From positions 60,343-124,342 of the forward strand of contig JAZJXO010000017.1 of assembly GCA_040390855.1 (NCBI GenBank): a stretch of DNA of 64,000 nt, in the 5' to 3' direction. Source of the DNA: Parvibaculum sp040390855 (GTDB taxonomy: Bacteria > Pseudomonadota > Alphaproteobacteria > Parvibaculales > Parvibaculaceae). Position 1 is the first letter of the stretch. Each line of letters begins with the position of its first letter. Position numbers and translations under genes: made by a program. Positions 50,570 to 59,573 of the stretch are shown in pieces. The notes beneath the pieces were generated by a model. The model was not told the origin of the DNA. It saw only the letters and a program-made list of their open reading frames with translations, and made no database searches.

Positions 50570-51790
50570 TCATGCCTGTGTCTGTGCGGCCAGATAATCC
50601 ATCGGTCTGTCAGGGTCGAAATTGCGCCCGTCAAAGAAACTGTCCGGCCCGAGAATGAGACGTCCACTGACGGTCCCGGCACCTGTCGGAAAGCGGATAG
50701 CCCCCTCAACTTTGGCGCTGGCACCCGGCAGGACAGCGTTAGTGCCTTCGAGAGCAGAGCGATAAACATCCGGGCGGAACACATCAGCTGCAGCGGCGAA
50801 ACCTGCCTCGGTGCCTGGTGCGTGACCCCAGCGTACCATCTGGGAATAGAGCCACATGGCCTGGCTGCGCCATGGAAAATTCGCAGCCTCGTTATGCAAC
50901 AGTAGAAAATCACGCGCGGGTATTTCCGCCTCATCGCGCGTCAGAGTAAGGCGGTTCGTCAACGCCCGCGCAATGAGGACGGCGGGCTGGTCGATATATT
51001 CGGGTCTTGCGAGAACCTCCGCCACATCTTTCACATTGGCAGGGTCTGAGACATAGCGTCCGGCCTCGTGGAGTGCGCGCAATAGCGCTTCGACATCTTC
51101 GCGGCGCTCGTCGAGCAGGTCTTTGCGGAAGGCGAGAAGTTTTTCAACGCCGCGACTCCAAATTTGGGCTGTTGTGGCGATGATCTGACCGACACCGCGG
51201 TCGACCGCCACGCTGCTCCAAGGTTCGCCGACGCATGAACCGTCGACCTCGCCGCTCATCAAGGCATCGGCGATGAAGGGTGGCGGCACGACGATAATAT
51301 CGACATCGGTTTCGGGATCGCAGCCGCAGGCCGCAAGCCAATAGCGCAAAATATAATTGTGACTTGAATGACGGTGAACGACCGCGAAGCGCAGCTTGCG
51401 GCCCTTGGCGGCAAAGTCTTTGGCAAGGGCTGCTAACTTTATGCCAGTCTGCTTGACGTCAGGAAAACTTTGATGGTCGACAGACATAAGCGCGGCAACG
51501 CGGAGGCTTACTGTGATCGCATTACCGTTGAGCCCCAGCATAAAAGGCGCCACAAGCGGTGTCGTCATTTTCGTCTGATCAAGCCCGAGCGATGTGCCGA
51601 TGGCGAGAGGCGCAAGAAGATGGGCGGCATCGGTCTGGCCGTAGATAAGCCGGTCGCGCACTGTGGCCCAACTCGGGTCTTTGATCATCGAAATCGAAAG
51701 CCCGTGCTTGTCAGCGATGCCGGATTCATGCGCAATAATCGGCAAAACTGAGTCAACGAGTGGTAGAAAGCCAATCCTGAAATGCGTCAT
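50570..51790 (-). CDS. nasS: NasS-type cytoplasmic nitrate/nitrite sensor
   Basis: A 406-residue NrtA/CmpA-like ligand-binding protein with no signal peptide, unlike the transport protein at 52805. It begins THFRIGFLPLVDSVLPIIAHE, has LLAPLAIGTSLGL, GLNGNAITVS and DVDIIVVPPPFIADALMSGEVDGSCVGEPW. In known systems NasS binds NasT and releases it when nitrate or nitrite is present. The ATG overlaps the nasT stop (ATGA), so the two proteins are made together, as expected for a sensor/antiterminator pair. Confidence 0.92.
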   Translation of the reverse strand: MTHFRIGFLPLVDSVLPIIAHESGIADKHGLSISMIKDPSWATVRDRLIYGQTDAAHLLAPLAIGTSLGLDQTKMTTPLVAPFMLGLNGNAITVSLRVAALMSVDHQSFPDVKQTGIKLAALAKDFAAKGRKLRFAVVHRHSSHNYILRYWLAACGCDPETDVDIIVVPPPFIADALMSGEVDGSCVGEPWSSVAVDRGVGQIIATTAQIWSRGVEKLLAFRKDLLDERREDVEALLRALHEAGRYVSDPANVKDVAEVLARPEYIDQPAVLIARALTNRLTLTRDEAEIPARDFLLLHNEAANFPWRSQAMWLYSQMVRWGHAPGTEAGFAAAADVFRPDVYRSALEGTNAVLPGASAKVEGAIRFPTGAGTVSGRLILGPDSFFDGRNFDPDRPMDYLAAQTQA

Positions 51791-52368
51791 GACTGGTCTC
51801 CAAGCAGGGCTTCAACCGAGATCAAGGCTTCCGCGACATCGGCGATGCGGCGACCACTGTCCATGGCCTGTTTGCGTAGCAACCCATAGGCTGTTGCCTC
51901 ATCTATCTTGCGGCGCTTCATGAGCAACATCTTTGCTTTGTCCACGGTTTTGCGCTCGGCGAGCTCTGATTTGGCTTCGGCTAATTCGCCCTGAAGTCTT
52001 GCGAAGGCATGAAACCGGCGCACAGCAAGTTCGAGGATCGGTTTGATACGTTCCTTGCGCATGCCGTCGACGACATAAGCGGAGATGCCTGCATCCACCG
52101 CCTCTGAGATGGCGCGCTCGTCTGTCTGATCGACGAACATGGCGATCGGGCGGGACAGGGCGCGCGACAATGTGAAACTTTCTTCCAGCATGTCGCGGCG
52201 CGAGTTTTCCAGATTTATCAGGATGACATCCGGCGCGAGCGATGTGAGCCGCGTGACAAGGCCTGTGCGTTCAACGAGAAGATGCACGTCCGTGAGGCCT
52301 GCTTCACGCAGACCTTCCGCGATCACTTCCGCACGGGCAGCACTCTCATCGACAACGGCAATTTTCAG
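51787..52368 (-). CDS. nasT: NasT-type ANTAR antiterminator, CTG start proposed
   Basis: About 193 residues: a receiver-like domain (residues 1-120) and a C-terminal ANTAR RNA-binding domain (TVDKAKMLLMKRRKIDEATAYGLLRKQA, then DVAEALI). The usual phosphoacceptor Asp is Asn in VILINLEN, so it is not controlled by phosphorylation, in line with control by NasS. The fold begins LKIAVVDES; no ATG, GTG or TTG lies at this point, but a CTG at 52368 has AGGAGG 5 bases upstream. The longer frame to 52605 adds 79 residues without homology. It stops transcription termination in leader RNAs. Confidence 0.85.
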   Translation of the reverse strand: MKIAVVDESAARAEVIAEGLREAGLTDVHLLVERTGLVTRLTSLAPDVILINLENSRRDMLEESFTLSRALSRPIAMFVDQTDERAISEAVDAGISAYVVDGMRKERIKPILELAVRRFHAFARLQGELAEAKSELAERKTVDKAKMLLMKRRKIDEATAYGLLRKQAMDSGRRIADVAEALISVEALLGDQS

Positions 52369-52615
52369 TTTGGCCTCCTGAACACTAAAGGACGAACCTA
52401 TCGTTGAAATCGCGCCTGTCAATTTAGTGTTTGCGACAGGCGCATAGGGCCGCGGTGAATGAGCAGGCGGGAAAGTACGAGAATTTGTTGCGCTGCATAA
52501 AATATTGTCTGTGCGCCTATAATTTGTGCAAGGCAACATCGGAGCGGGTGGCCAGAGCAAAGGCGGTACATTAGCAAAAACGCAGGAGTGAGCCGGAAAC
52601 GCCACCGTTCCTGAC
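52369..52615. other. Upstream region between nasT and the nrt promoter
   Basis: This part of the 436-base divergent region has no gene. TGCGC-N9-GTGCA at 52512-52530 is a loose version of the NtrC site (TGCAC-N7-GTGCA), two bases too widely spaced. It lies about 85-100 bases upstream of the sigma-54-type promoter, a normal enhancer distance. Weak evidence. Confidence 0.3.
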
Positions 52616-52632
52616 TTGGCACGATTTCTGCT
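52616..52632 (+). promoter_or_regulatory. Sigma-54-type promoter of the nitrate transport/reductase operon
   Basis: TTGGCACG-ATTT-CTGCT matches the TTGGCACG-N4-TTGCW consensus except one base. GG at 52618-52619 and GC at 52630-52631 have the required ten bases between them. A start about 12 bases after the GC would fall near 52643, just before the first leader hairpin. NtrC control under nitrogen limitation is likely. Confidence 0.8.
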
Positions 52633-52643
52633 TTTAACGTATC

Positions 52644-52687
52644 GGGCCCAAGACGGGCTCTACATAAGTGCGTTCAATGAAGAACGT
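52644..52687 (+). promoter_or_regulatory. Candidate NasT (ANTAR) RNA target in nrtA leader
   Basis: The first hairpin, GCCC-AAGAC-GGGC (within 52644-52660), starts right after the expected transcript start. The second, GCGTTC-AATGAA-GAACGT (52670-52687), has a six-base loop with A at position 1 and G at 4, the ANTAR signature. The first loop has five bases and does not fit the pattern exactly. A large terminator follows. Confidence 0.7.
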
Positions 52688-52700
52688 TGCTCACGTTGGC

Positions 52701-52767
52701 AAAGCCGCCGAACTGAATTGTCACCCGAATTTCGGGTGTGGTCTCAGTCGGGCGGCTTTTTTGTTTT
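52701..52767 (+). terminator. Leader terminator before nrtA
   Basis: AAAGCCGCC (52701-52709) pairs with GGCGGCTTTTTT (52751-52762). Inside, ACTGA pairs with TCAGT and CACCCG-AATTT-CGGGTG forms a perfect tip. A T-rich tail follows, 38 bases before the nrtA start. NasT would suppress it when nitrate or nitrite is present. Confidence 0.85.
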
Positions 52768-52804
52768 TCAAACGTGCCTTGCAGGCACGGAAGCGGAGTA
52801 ACCG

Positions 52805-54235
52805 ATGAACGATGGTTTGGGCTGGATGGTGTCGAAAATTGTGATGAAGCGTCGTGGGCTGTTGCTCGGTGCGACAGCATTGTTGCTCGCTGTGTCGGCA
52901 GGTCTGCCGATGGCGACGGAGGCAAAAGCTGCTCCGCTGAAGCTCGAAAAGGAAGAGCTTAAGCTCGGCTTCATCAAGCTGACAGATATGGCACCGCTGG
53001 CGATTGCCTATGAAAAAGGTTTCTTCGAAGACGAAGGTCTCTATGTGACGCTTGAAGCGCAGGCGAACTGGAAAGTTCTTCTTGATCGCGTCATCACCGG
53101 CCAGCTCGACGGCGCGCATATGCTGGCGGGTCAACCGCTCGCCGCGACAATCGGTTTTGGCACCAAGGCCCATATCATCACGCCATTCTCAATGGACCTG
53201 AACGGCAACGGCATCACCGTGTCGAACGCTGTCTGGGATGCGATGAAGCCGTATCTGAAAATGCAGGCCGATGGCAAGCCGCAACATCCTATTCCGGCAA
53301 GTGCGTTAAAGCCGATCGTGGCGGAATACAAAGCCAACGGCAAGTCCTTCAACATGGGCATGGTCTTTCCGGTCTCGACGCACAATTACTATCTGCGCTA
53401 CTGGCTTGCCGCAGGCGGGCTAAACCCTGGCCTTTATTCGGCAGGTGACACTTCGGGCAAGATAGGTGCCGATGTTCTTCTGTCCGTAACGCCGCCGCCG
53501 CAGATGCCTGCAACGCTTGAAGCCGGCACAATTGACGGCTATTGCGTCGGCGAACCGTGGAACCAGGCTGCAGTCTTCAAAGGCATCGGCGTGCCTGTCA
53601 TCACCGACACGGAAATCTGGAAGAACAATCCCGAAAAAGTGTTCGGTATCACGGCGGAATTTGCCGAGAAAAATCCCAACACTGTGATTGCTCTGACCAA
53701 GGCGTTGATCCGCGCTGCCGAGTGGCTGGATGCTGACAATGGCGCCAACCGCGCCGAGGCCGTGCGCATTCTCGCTAAACCGAATTATGTCGGGGCAGAC
53801 GCCGCCGTGATTGCCAATTCCATGACCGGCACGTTTGAATACGAAAAGGGCGACAAGCGCGACATTCCCGATTTCAACGTTTTCTTCCGCTATAACGCGA
53901 CCTATCCCTTCTATTCAGACGCCGTATGGTTCCTGACGCAGATGCGCCGCTGGGGCCAGATCGATACGGCGAAATCCGACGACTGGTACGCCAATACGGC
54001 AAAGTCGGTCTATCGTCCTGATATCTATCTCAAAGCCGCACAGGCTTTGGTCGAAGAAGGCAAGGCAAAGAGCGCCGACTTCCCTTGGAAGAGCGACGGC
54101 TACAAAGCGCCGACTGCCGATTTTATTGACGGTATCGCCTATGACGGTCATGCGCCCAACACCTATATCGGCGCCTTTCCGCTCGGCCTGAAAGGCAAAG
54201 AGCAGGTTGTTGATACAAAGATTGTCGCGAAATGA
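52805..54235 (+). CDS. nrtA: Nitrate ABC transporter substrate-binding protein
   Basis: A 476-residue NrtA/NasF-type periplasmic nitrate-binding protein. A signal sequence with KRRGLLLGATALLL, possibly a Tat-type twin-Arg, ends near KAAPLK. It then runs ELKLGFIKLTDMAPLAIAYEKGFFEDEGLYV, SMDLNGNGITVSN and GTIDGYCVGEPWNQAAV. It is the secreted counterpart of NasS. GCGGAG lies 7 bases before the ATG. First gene of the operon behind the sigma-54 promoter and leader. Confidence 0.93.
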   Translation: MNDGLGWMVSKIVMKRRGLLLGATALLLAVSAGLPMATEAKAAPLKLEKEELKLGFIKLTDMAPLAIAYEKGFFEDEGLYVTLEAQANWKVLLDRVITGQLDGAHMLAGQPLAATIGFGTKAHIITPFSMDLNGNGITVSNAVWDAMKPYLKMQADGKPQHPIPASALKPIVAEYKANGKSFNMGMVFPVSTHNYYLRYWLAAGGLNPGLYSAGDTSGKIGADVLLSVTPPPQMPATLEAGTIDGYCVGEPWNQAAVFKGIGVPVITDTEIWKNNPEKVFGITAEFAEKNPNTVIALTKALIRAAEWLDADNGANRAEAVRILAKPNYVGADAAVIANSMTGTFEYEKGDKRDIPDFNVFFRYNATYPFYSDAVWFLTQMRRWGQIDTAKSDDWYANTAKSVYRPDIYLKAAQALVEEGKAKSADFPWKSDGYKAPTADFIDGIAYDGHAPNTYIGAFPLGLKGKEQVVDTKIVAK

Positions 54236-54277
54236 TGCCCCCCAAATTACCGCGCCCCACACAGAAGGACCTCCCCC

Positions 54278-55351
54278 ATGTCGATGCTGACTGAAACCGG
54301 CGCACAGGCAAGACCACGGCGCGAAAAGATATTTGCGGCGTTGAACAACTCTTCCCGTTGGCTCGATATTCTCGGCTTCGGCTGGTTCGTGCCGTTGTTG
54401 AAGATGGCGGCGGGCGACAGCCTGCGTGAACAAATGGTGGAGCTGCGCGAGCGGCTTTTCGTGCCGCTGATTGGCATTGCGCTGTTTCTCGTTGCTTGGG
54501 GCGTGCTCGCGCCGCAGGTGACGACGTCGCTGGGGGCGATTCCCGGACCGGCGCAAGTGTGGGAACAAGCTGAAAGTCTGGCGCATGATTATGCGTCTCA
54601 GCGTCAGCGGCAGGCCGATTTTTACGCTCGCCAAGATGCGCGCAACGCGGAATTTATTGCGCAGGGTGAGGCCGACCGTGTGCGTCACCACGACTACACA
54701 GGCCAACCGACCTACATCGATCAGATTCTCACATCGCTGAAGACGGTTGGTCTCGGCTTTTTGATTGCAACGCTCATTGCCGTGCCGGTGGGTATCGCTT
54801 CGGGCCTGAGCCGTACGGTGAGTGGTGCGCTGAATCCGCTGATCCAGATTTTCAAACCTGTGTCGCCGCTCGCCTGGCTGCCGATTGTGACCATGATCGT
54901 CTCGGCGGTTTATGTTGATGCGACGGAAGCCTTGCCGAAGTCGCTGGTGATTTCAGCCGTGACAGTGACGCTTTGCTCGCTTTGGCCGACGTTGATCAAC
55001 ACGGCGATGGGCGTAGCCTCAATCGACAAGGATCTGATGAATGTCAGCAAGGTGCTGCAGCTTTCAACCTTCACTACGATCCGCAAGCTCGTCTTGCCTT
55101 CTGCTCTGCCGTTGATTTTCACCGGACTGCGCCTGTCGCTCAGTGTCGGTTGGATGGTGCTGATTGCAGCTGAGATGCTCGCCCAGAATCCCGGCCTTGG
55201 AAAATTTGTCTGGGACGAATTCCAGAACGGTTCGTCGAACTCGCTCGCCCGCATCATGGTTGCTGTGCTCACCATCGGCATCATCGGCTTCGCGCTGGAT
55301 CGCATTATGTTCGCGCTGCAAACGGCGTTCACCTTTCAAGCGAACCGATAG
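54278..55351 (+). CDS. nrtB: Nitrate ABC transporter permease
   Basis: A 357-residue permease of the NrtB/TauC type. After an amphipathic N-terminal part, one hydrophobic segment occurs near residues 60-80 and five more after about residue 150. The coupling loop is near SKVLQLSTFTTIRKLVLPSALPLIFTGLRLSLSVGW, which has the EAA-like pattern that contacts the ATPase. The N-terminal part is longer than in many NrtB proteins. It lies between nrtA and the ATPase gene. Confidence 0.92.
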   Translation: MSMLTETGAQARPRREKIFAALNNSSRWLDILGFGWFVPLLKMAAGDSLREQMVELRERLFVPLIGIALFLVAWGVLAPQVTTSLGAIPGPAQVWEQAESLAHDYASQRQRQADFYARQDARNAEFIAQGEADRVRHHDYTGQPTYIDQILTSLKTVGLGFLIATLIAVPVGIASGLSRTVSGALNPLIQIFKPVSPLAWLPIVTMIVSAVYVDATEALPKSLVISAVTVTLCSLWPTLINTAMGVASIDKDLMNVSKVLQLSTFTTIRKLVLPSALPLIFTGLRLSLSVGWMVLIAAEMLAQNPGLGKFVWDEFQNGSSNSLARIMVAVLTIGIIGFALDRIMFALQTAFTFQANR

Positions 55352-55360
55352 GAGACGCAC

Positions 55361-57121
55361 GTGAGCATTCTCGAGATCAATGGTCTCAGTAAATCCTATG
55401 GTTCCGGGGAGTCGCGGACGGATGTCCTTGAAGACATCAATCTGAGTGTTGATGAGGGAGAGTTCATTGCCATTGTCGGCTTTTCCGGCTCGGGCAAGAC
55501 GACGCTTATCTCAGCGCTTGCTGGTCTCATCGACGCCGACAGCGGTGAGATCAAATTCAAAGGTAAGCAAATCAAAGGCCCCGGACCTGAGCGCGGCGTG
55601 GTGTTCCAGTCCTATTCGTTGATGCCCTGGCTCTCGGTGCGCGGCAACATTGCACTCGCCGTGGACAGTGTTTTCAGAAAGAAGTCGGCGTCCGAGCGCG
55701 CAAAACTTGTCGCGCATTACATTGATATGGTTGGACTCACTCATGCTGCCGACCGCAAGCCCGGCGAATTGTCGGGCGGTATGCGTCAGCGTGTGGCGGT
55801 CGCCCGTGCGTTGGCTATGCAACCGGAAATACTGTTGCTTGATGAACCGCTCTCGGCGCTCGACGCGCTGACGCGGGCAAAGTTGCAGGACGAATTTGCT
55901 GAAATTTCGCAAAAAGAAAAGCGGACCATCATTCTCATCACCAATGATGTAGATGAAGCCATTCTGTTGGCAGACCGGATCATTCCGCTGCGCACTGGCC
56001 CGCGTGCGAGCCTCGGGCCTGCCTTTGACGTCAACATTGCTCGCCCACGCGAGCGTGGTGCGATGAACCATGATGCGGAGTTCATCCGGCTGCGCGCTGC
56101 TGTCACTAAATATCTGATGGATATGGGGGCAGACCGCGCGAGCGGTGTTCCCGATGGATTGCTGCTGCCTGATGTTCAGCCGATCCGTTTGAACAACACG
56201 AAGATCAAACTTCCTAAAGCCTATGAAGACGCAGCTCATTCGCCGATCACCAAAGGCTATATAGAATTTTCCGGCGTCACCAAAGTCTACCCCACACCCA
56301 AGGGCCCGCTGACAGTGGTGGATGGGTTCGACCTCAAGATGAAACGCGGTGAATTCATTTCGCTGATCGGTCATTCGGGCTGCGGCAAGTCCACCGTTCT
56401 GTCGATGGTCGCCGGTCTCAACGCGATTTCGTCCGGCGGTATTATTCTTGATGGTCATGAAGTGGTCGGAGCCGGACCTGACCGCGCTGTCGTGTTTCAG
56501 GCACCTTCGCTGATGCCCTGGCTCACTGCGCGCGAAAACGTGGCGCTGGGTGTTGATCGCGTCTATCCCAATGCGGCACCGGCTGAGCGTAAAGACATTG
56601 TCGAATATTATCTCCATCGTGTGGGGCTCGGCGATGCCATGCATAAGCGCGCGGCTGACCTTTCGAACGGCATGAAACAGCGCGTCGGAATCGCGCGCGC
56701 CTTTGCTCTGTCACCGAAGCTGCTTCTGCTTGATGAACCCTTCGGGATGCTGGACAGCCTGACGCGTTGGGAGTTGCAGGACGTTCTGATGGACATATGG
56801 ACGCGCACCGAAGTGACCGCAATTTGCGTCACGCATGATGTGGATGAAGCAATCCTACTCGCGGACCGCGTAGTAATGATGAGCAACGGGCCGAACGCGA
56901 CCATCGGCAACATTATGACTGTGGACTTGCCACGTCCGCGCTCGCGTAAGGCTCTGCTCGCTCATCCCGACTATTACGCCTATCGCGAAGAGCTTCTTGA
57001 TTTTCTTGAGGCCTATGAGGGCGGCGCCAATTCATCGGTTGAGACGCTCGAAGCCATCATGCAAAAGCGCGCCCAAAGACCAGACACATTTGTTGGCAAC
57101 GACATTGAAGCGGCGGAGTAA
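55361..57121 (+). CDS. Nitrate ABC transporter, tandem ATP-binding protein
   Basis: A 586-residue protein with two complete ABC ATPase domains. Domain 1 (about 1-255) has Walker A GFSGSGKT, signature LSGGMRQR and Walker B ILLLDEPLSALD. Domain 2 (about 300-555) has GHSGCGKS, LSNGMKQR and LLLLDEPFGMLD. One chain can form the full ATPase pair. In cyanobacteria the two are separate (NrtC, which also carries a NrtA-like domain, and NrtD), so this is a different fusion. It starts with GTG, 7 bases after GGAGA. Powers uptake through NrtB. Confidence 0.92.
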   Translation: MSILEINGLSKSYGSGESRTDVLEDINLSVDEGEFIAIVGFSGSGKTTLISALAGLIDADSGEIKFKGKQIKGPGPERGVVFQSYSLMPWLSVRGNIALAVDSVFRKKSASERAKLVAHYIDMVGLTHAADRKPGELSGGMRQRVAVARALAMQPEILLLDEPLSALDALTRAKLQDEFAEISQKEKRTIILITNDVDEAILLADRIIPLRTGPRASLGPAFDVNIARPRERGAMNHDAEFIRLRAAVTKYLMDMGADRASGVPDGLLLPDVQPIRLNNTKIKLPKAYEDAAHSPITKGYIEFSGVTKVYPTPKGPLTVVDGFDLKMKRGEFISLIGHSGCGKSTVLSMVAGLNAISSGGIILDGHEVVGAGPDRAVVFQAPSLMPWLTARENVALGVDRVYPNAAPAERKDIVEYYLHRVGLGDAMHKRAADLSNGMKQRVGIARAFALSPKLLLLDEPFGMLDSLTRWELQDVLMDIWTRTEVTAICVTHDVDEAILLADRVVMMSNGPNATIGNIMTVDLPRPRSRKALLAHPDYYAYREELLDFLEAYEGGANSSVETLEAIMQKRAQRPDTFVGNDIEAAE

Positions 57122-57125
57122 CGAC

Positions 57126-59573
57126 ATGCCCGAAAAACTCGTCATCATCGGCAATGGCATGGTGCCCGGCAGAATGCTGGAGCGGTTGTTTGAAATCGCG
57201 CACGACCAATATGATGTCACCATCTTCAACGCGGAATCGCGCGTCAATTATGACCGCATCCTGCTTTCACCTGTGCTGTCAGGTGAAAAGGCGTTTGAAG
57301 AAATCATCATTCACGGTGACGGCTGGTATGTTGAGCGTGGCATCATGCTCTACAAGAGCCACAAGGTGGTCGAGATCGACCGCGATAAGCGCACGGTACG
57401 ATCTGAGCATGGTGAAGTGGCATCCTACGACAAGTTGGTGATTGCCACTGGTTCTGTGCCCATCGTTATTCCGGTGCGGGGCCACAATTTGGCGGGCGTC
57501 CTCACCTATCGCGATCTTGACGACGTGATGGCGATGCTGCTCGCCGCCAAAGGCCGCGGCCATGCGGTGGTGATCGGTGGTGGCCTGCTGGGTCTAGAAG
57601 CGGCGGCGGGATTGCAGATGCAGGGCATGACCGTGACGGTTATTCATCTGATGCCCACACTGATGGAGCGTCAGCTTGATAGTTCGGCTGGATATTTGCT
57701 GAAGAAGGCGCTGGAGGACCGTGGCATCCGCGTTCTGATAGGTGCGAATACGAAAGAGATTGTCGGCACGAGCAAGGTTGAAGCTGTGCGTCTCGCGGAC
57801 GGTACGGAAATTCCAGCCGATCTCGTGGTGATGGCGGTTGGCATTCGCCCTAATGCGCAAATTGCCAAAGACGCTGGATTGACCGTCAATCGTGGCATCG
57901 TCGTCAATGATCAGATGCAGACGAGTGATGCACGCATCTACGCGCTCGGCGAATGCGCGGAAATCAACAACACTTGCTACGGGCTCGTCGCGCCACTCTA
58001 TCAAATGGCTGGTGTTGCAGCGGCCCATCTGGGCGGTGATACGGCGCAATATTTTGTGGCGACGCAGACAGCGACGCGCCTCAAAGTGACGGGTATCGAC
58101 CTCTATTCTGTCGGCGATTTTGCGGAAGGCGATGATCGCGAGGAAATCGTGCTGCGTGACGCCACCGCCGGAGTTTATAAGCGCCTTGTGCTGAAAGACG
58201 ACCGCGTGGTCGGCGCGGTCATGTATGGCGAAGCGGCTGATGGACCGTGGTTCTTTGATCTGTTGAAGAATGCCACTGACATTTCGGACATGCGCGACAC
58301 ATTGATCTTTGGTCAAGCCTATCAGGGCGGTGCTGCCCTGGACCCTATGGCGGCCGTTGCAGCCTTGCCGGATGAGGCAGAGATCTGCGGATGCAACGGC
58401 ATATGCAAAGGGCAGATCACCACGGCCATCACGACCAAGGGCATCACAACACTCGATGGTGTAAGGGCACAAACGAAGGCGTCGGCCTCCTGCGGCAGCT
58501 GCACGGGCCTCGTTGAACAATTGCTGAGCCTGTCGCTCGGCGGTGAATACAACCCTGCCGCTGTGCAACCTATGTGCGGTTGCACGGAACTGGGGCATGA
58601 TGACGTGCGCCGCCTGATCAAGGCGAAGGAATTGAAGACCATTCCCGCTGTGATGCAGGAACTGCACTGGATGACATCCGGCGGCTGCGCGAAGTGTCGT
58701 CCAGCGCTCAACTATTATCTCGTCTGCGACTGGCCCGACGAATATGCCGATGATTACCAATCGCGCTTCATCAACGAACGCGTGCACGCCAATATCCAGA
58801 AAGACGGCACCTATTCTGTTGTGCCGCGCATGTGGGGTGGCATGACGAGTGCCAAGGAATTGCGCGCCATCGCCGATGTGGTGGACAAGTTCAACATTCC
58901 GGCAGTCAAAGTAACCGGCGGTCAGCGTATCGATATGCTGGGCATCACCAAGGAAGACCTGCCTGCGGTTTGGGCGGACCTCGGGCAAGCTGGATTTGTT
59001 TCCGGTCATGCTTATGCCAAGGGTCTACGCACTGTAAAAACTTGCGTCGGCACGGATTGGTGCCGTTTCGGTACGCAAGATTCGACCGAGTTTGGCATCC
59101 GTATCGAAAAATTTATGTGGGGATCGTGGACGCCTGCCAAAGTGAAGATGGCCGTGTCCGGTTGCCCGCGCAATTGCTCGGAAGCGACATGTAAGGACGT
59201 CGGCGTGGTCTGCGTTGACTCAGGATTTGACATTCACTTTGCCGGAGCCGCCGGCCTCGACATCAAGGGAACTGAAATACTCGGTCATGTAGTGACTGAA
59301 GGCGAAGCGCTTGAGCATATTGTAGCGCTGGTGCAGATGTATCGTGAACAGGCGCGCTATCTCGAACGTATCTATAAATGGACAAAGCGCATCGGTGTCG
59401 AAGAAATTCGTCGTCAGATCATGGATGACCATGAAAAGCGTCGCGCCTATTTTGCCCGCTTTGTCTATTCGCAGTCTTTCGCACAGGTGGACCCCTGGTC
59501 TGAACGCGTGTCGGGCAAGGACAAGCACGAGTTCAACCCCATAGCGACGATCTCGTTGGAGGCGGCCCAATGA
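57126..59573 (+). CDS. nirB: Assimilatory nitrite reductase [NAD(P)H], large subunit
   Basis: An 815-residue NirB/NasD protein that reduces nitrite to ammonium by six electrons. From the N-terminus: FAD domain (VIIGNGMVPGRML), NADH domain (VIGGGLLGLEAAAGL), BFD-like 2Fe-2S domain (CGCNGICKG, then CGSCTGL), sulfite reductase-like half and, near the C-terminus, the siroheme/4Fe-4S motif (TCVGTDWCRFG and GCPRNCSEATCKD). The ATG at 57126 follows the ATPase stop by 4 bases; a longer frame overlaps that gene. Confidence 0.96.
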   Translation: MPEKLVIIGNGMVPGRMLERLFEIAHDQYDVTIFNAESRVNYDRILLSPVLSGEKAFEEIIIHGDGWYVERGIMLYKSHKVVEIDRDKRTVRSEHGEVASYDKLVIATGSVPIVIPVRGHNLAGVLTYRDLDDVMAMLLAAKGRGHAVVIGGGLLGLEAAAGLQMQGMTVTVIHLMPTLMERQLDSSAGYLLKKALEDRGIRVLIGANTKEIVGTSKVEAVRLADGTEIPADLVVMAVGIRPNAQIAKDAGLTVNRGIVVNDQMQTSDARIYALGECAEINNTCYGLVAPLYQMAGVAAAHLGGDTAQYFVATQTATRLKVTGIDLYSVGDFAEGDDREEIVLRDATAGVYKRLVLKDDRVVGAVMYGEAADGPWFFDLLKNATDISDMRDTLIFGQAYQGGAALDPMAAVAALPDEAEICGCNGICKGQITTAITTKGITTLDGVRAQTKASASCGSCTGLVEQLLSLSLGGEYNPAAVQPMCGCTELGHDDVRRLIKAKELKTIPAVMQELHWMTSGGCAKCRPALNYYLVCDWPDEYADDYQSRFINERVHANIQKDGTYSVVPRMWGGMTSAKELRAIADVVDKFNIPAVKVTGGQRIDMLGITKEDLPAVWADLGQAGFVSGHAYAKGLRTVKTCVGTDWCRFGTQDSTEFGIRIEKFMWGSWTPAKVKMAVSGCPRNCSEATCKDVGVVCVDSGFDIHFAGAAGLDIKGTEILGHVVTEGEALEHIVALVQMYREQARYLERIYKWTKRIGVEEIRRQIMDDHEKRRAYFARFVYSQSFAQVDPWSERVSGKDKHEFNPIATISLEAAQ

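Noticed and set aside
52512..52530. Definite NtrC binding site
   Set aside because: The two halves resemble the consensus but are two bases too far apart and imperfect; recorded only as a weak candidate.
57594..59009. Minus-strand open frame of 471 codons within nirB
   Set aside because: It lies wholly opposite a clear NirB domain series and shows no recognisable motif.
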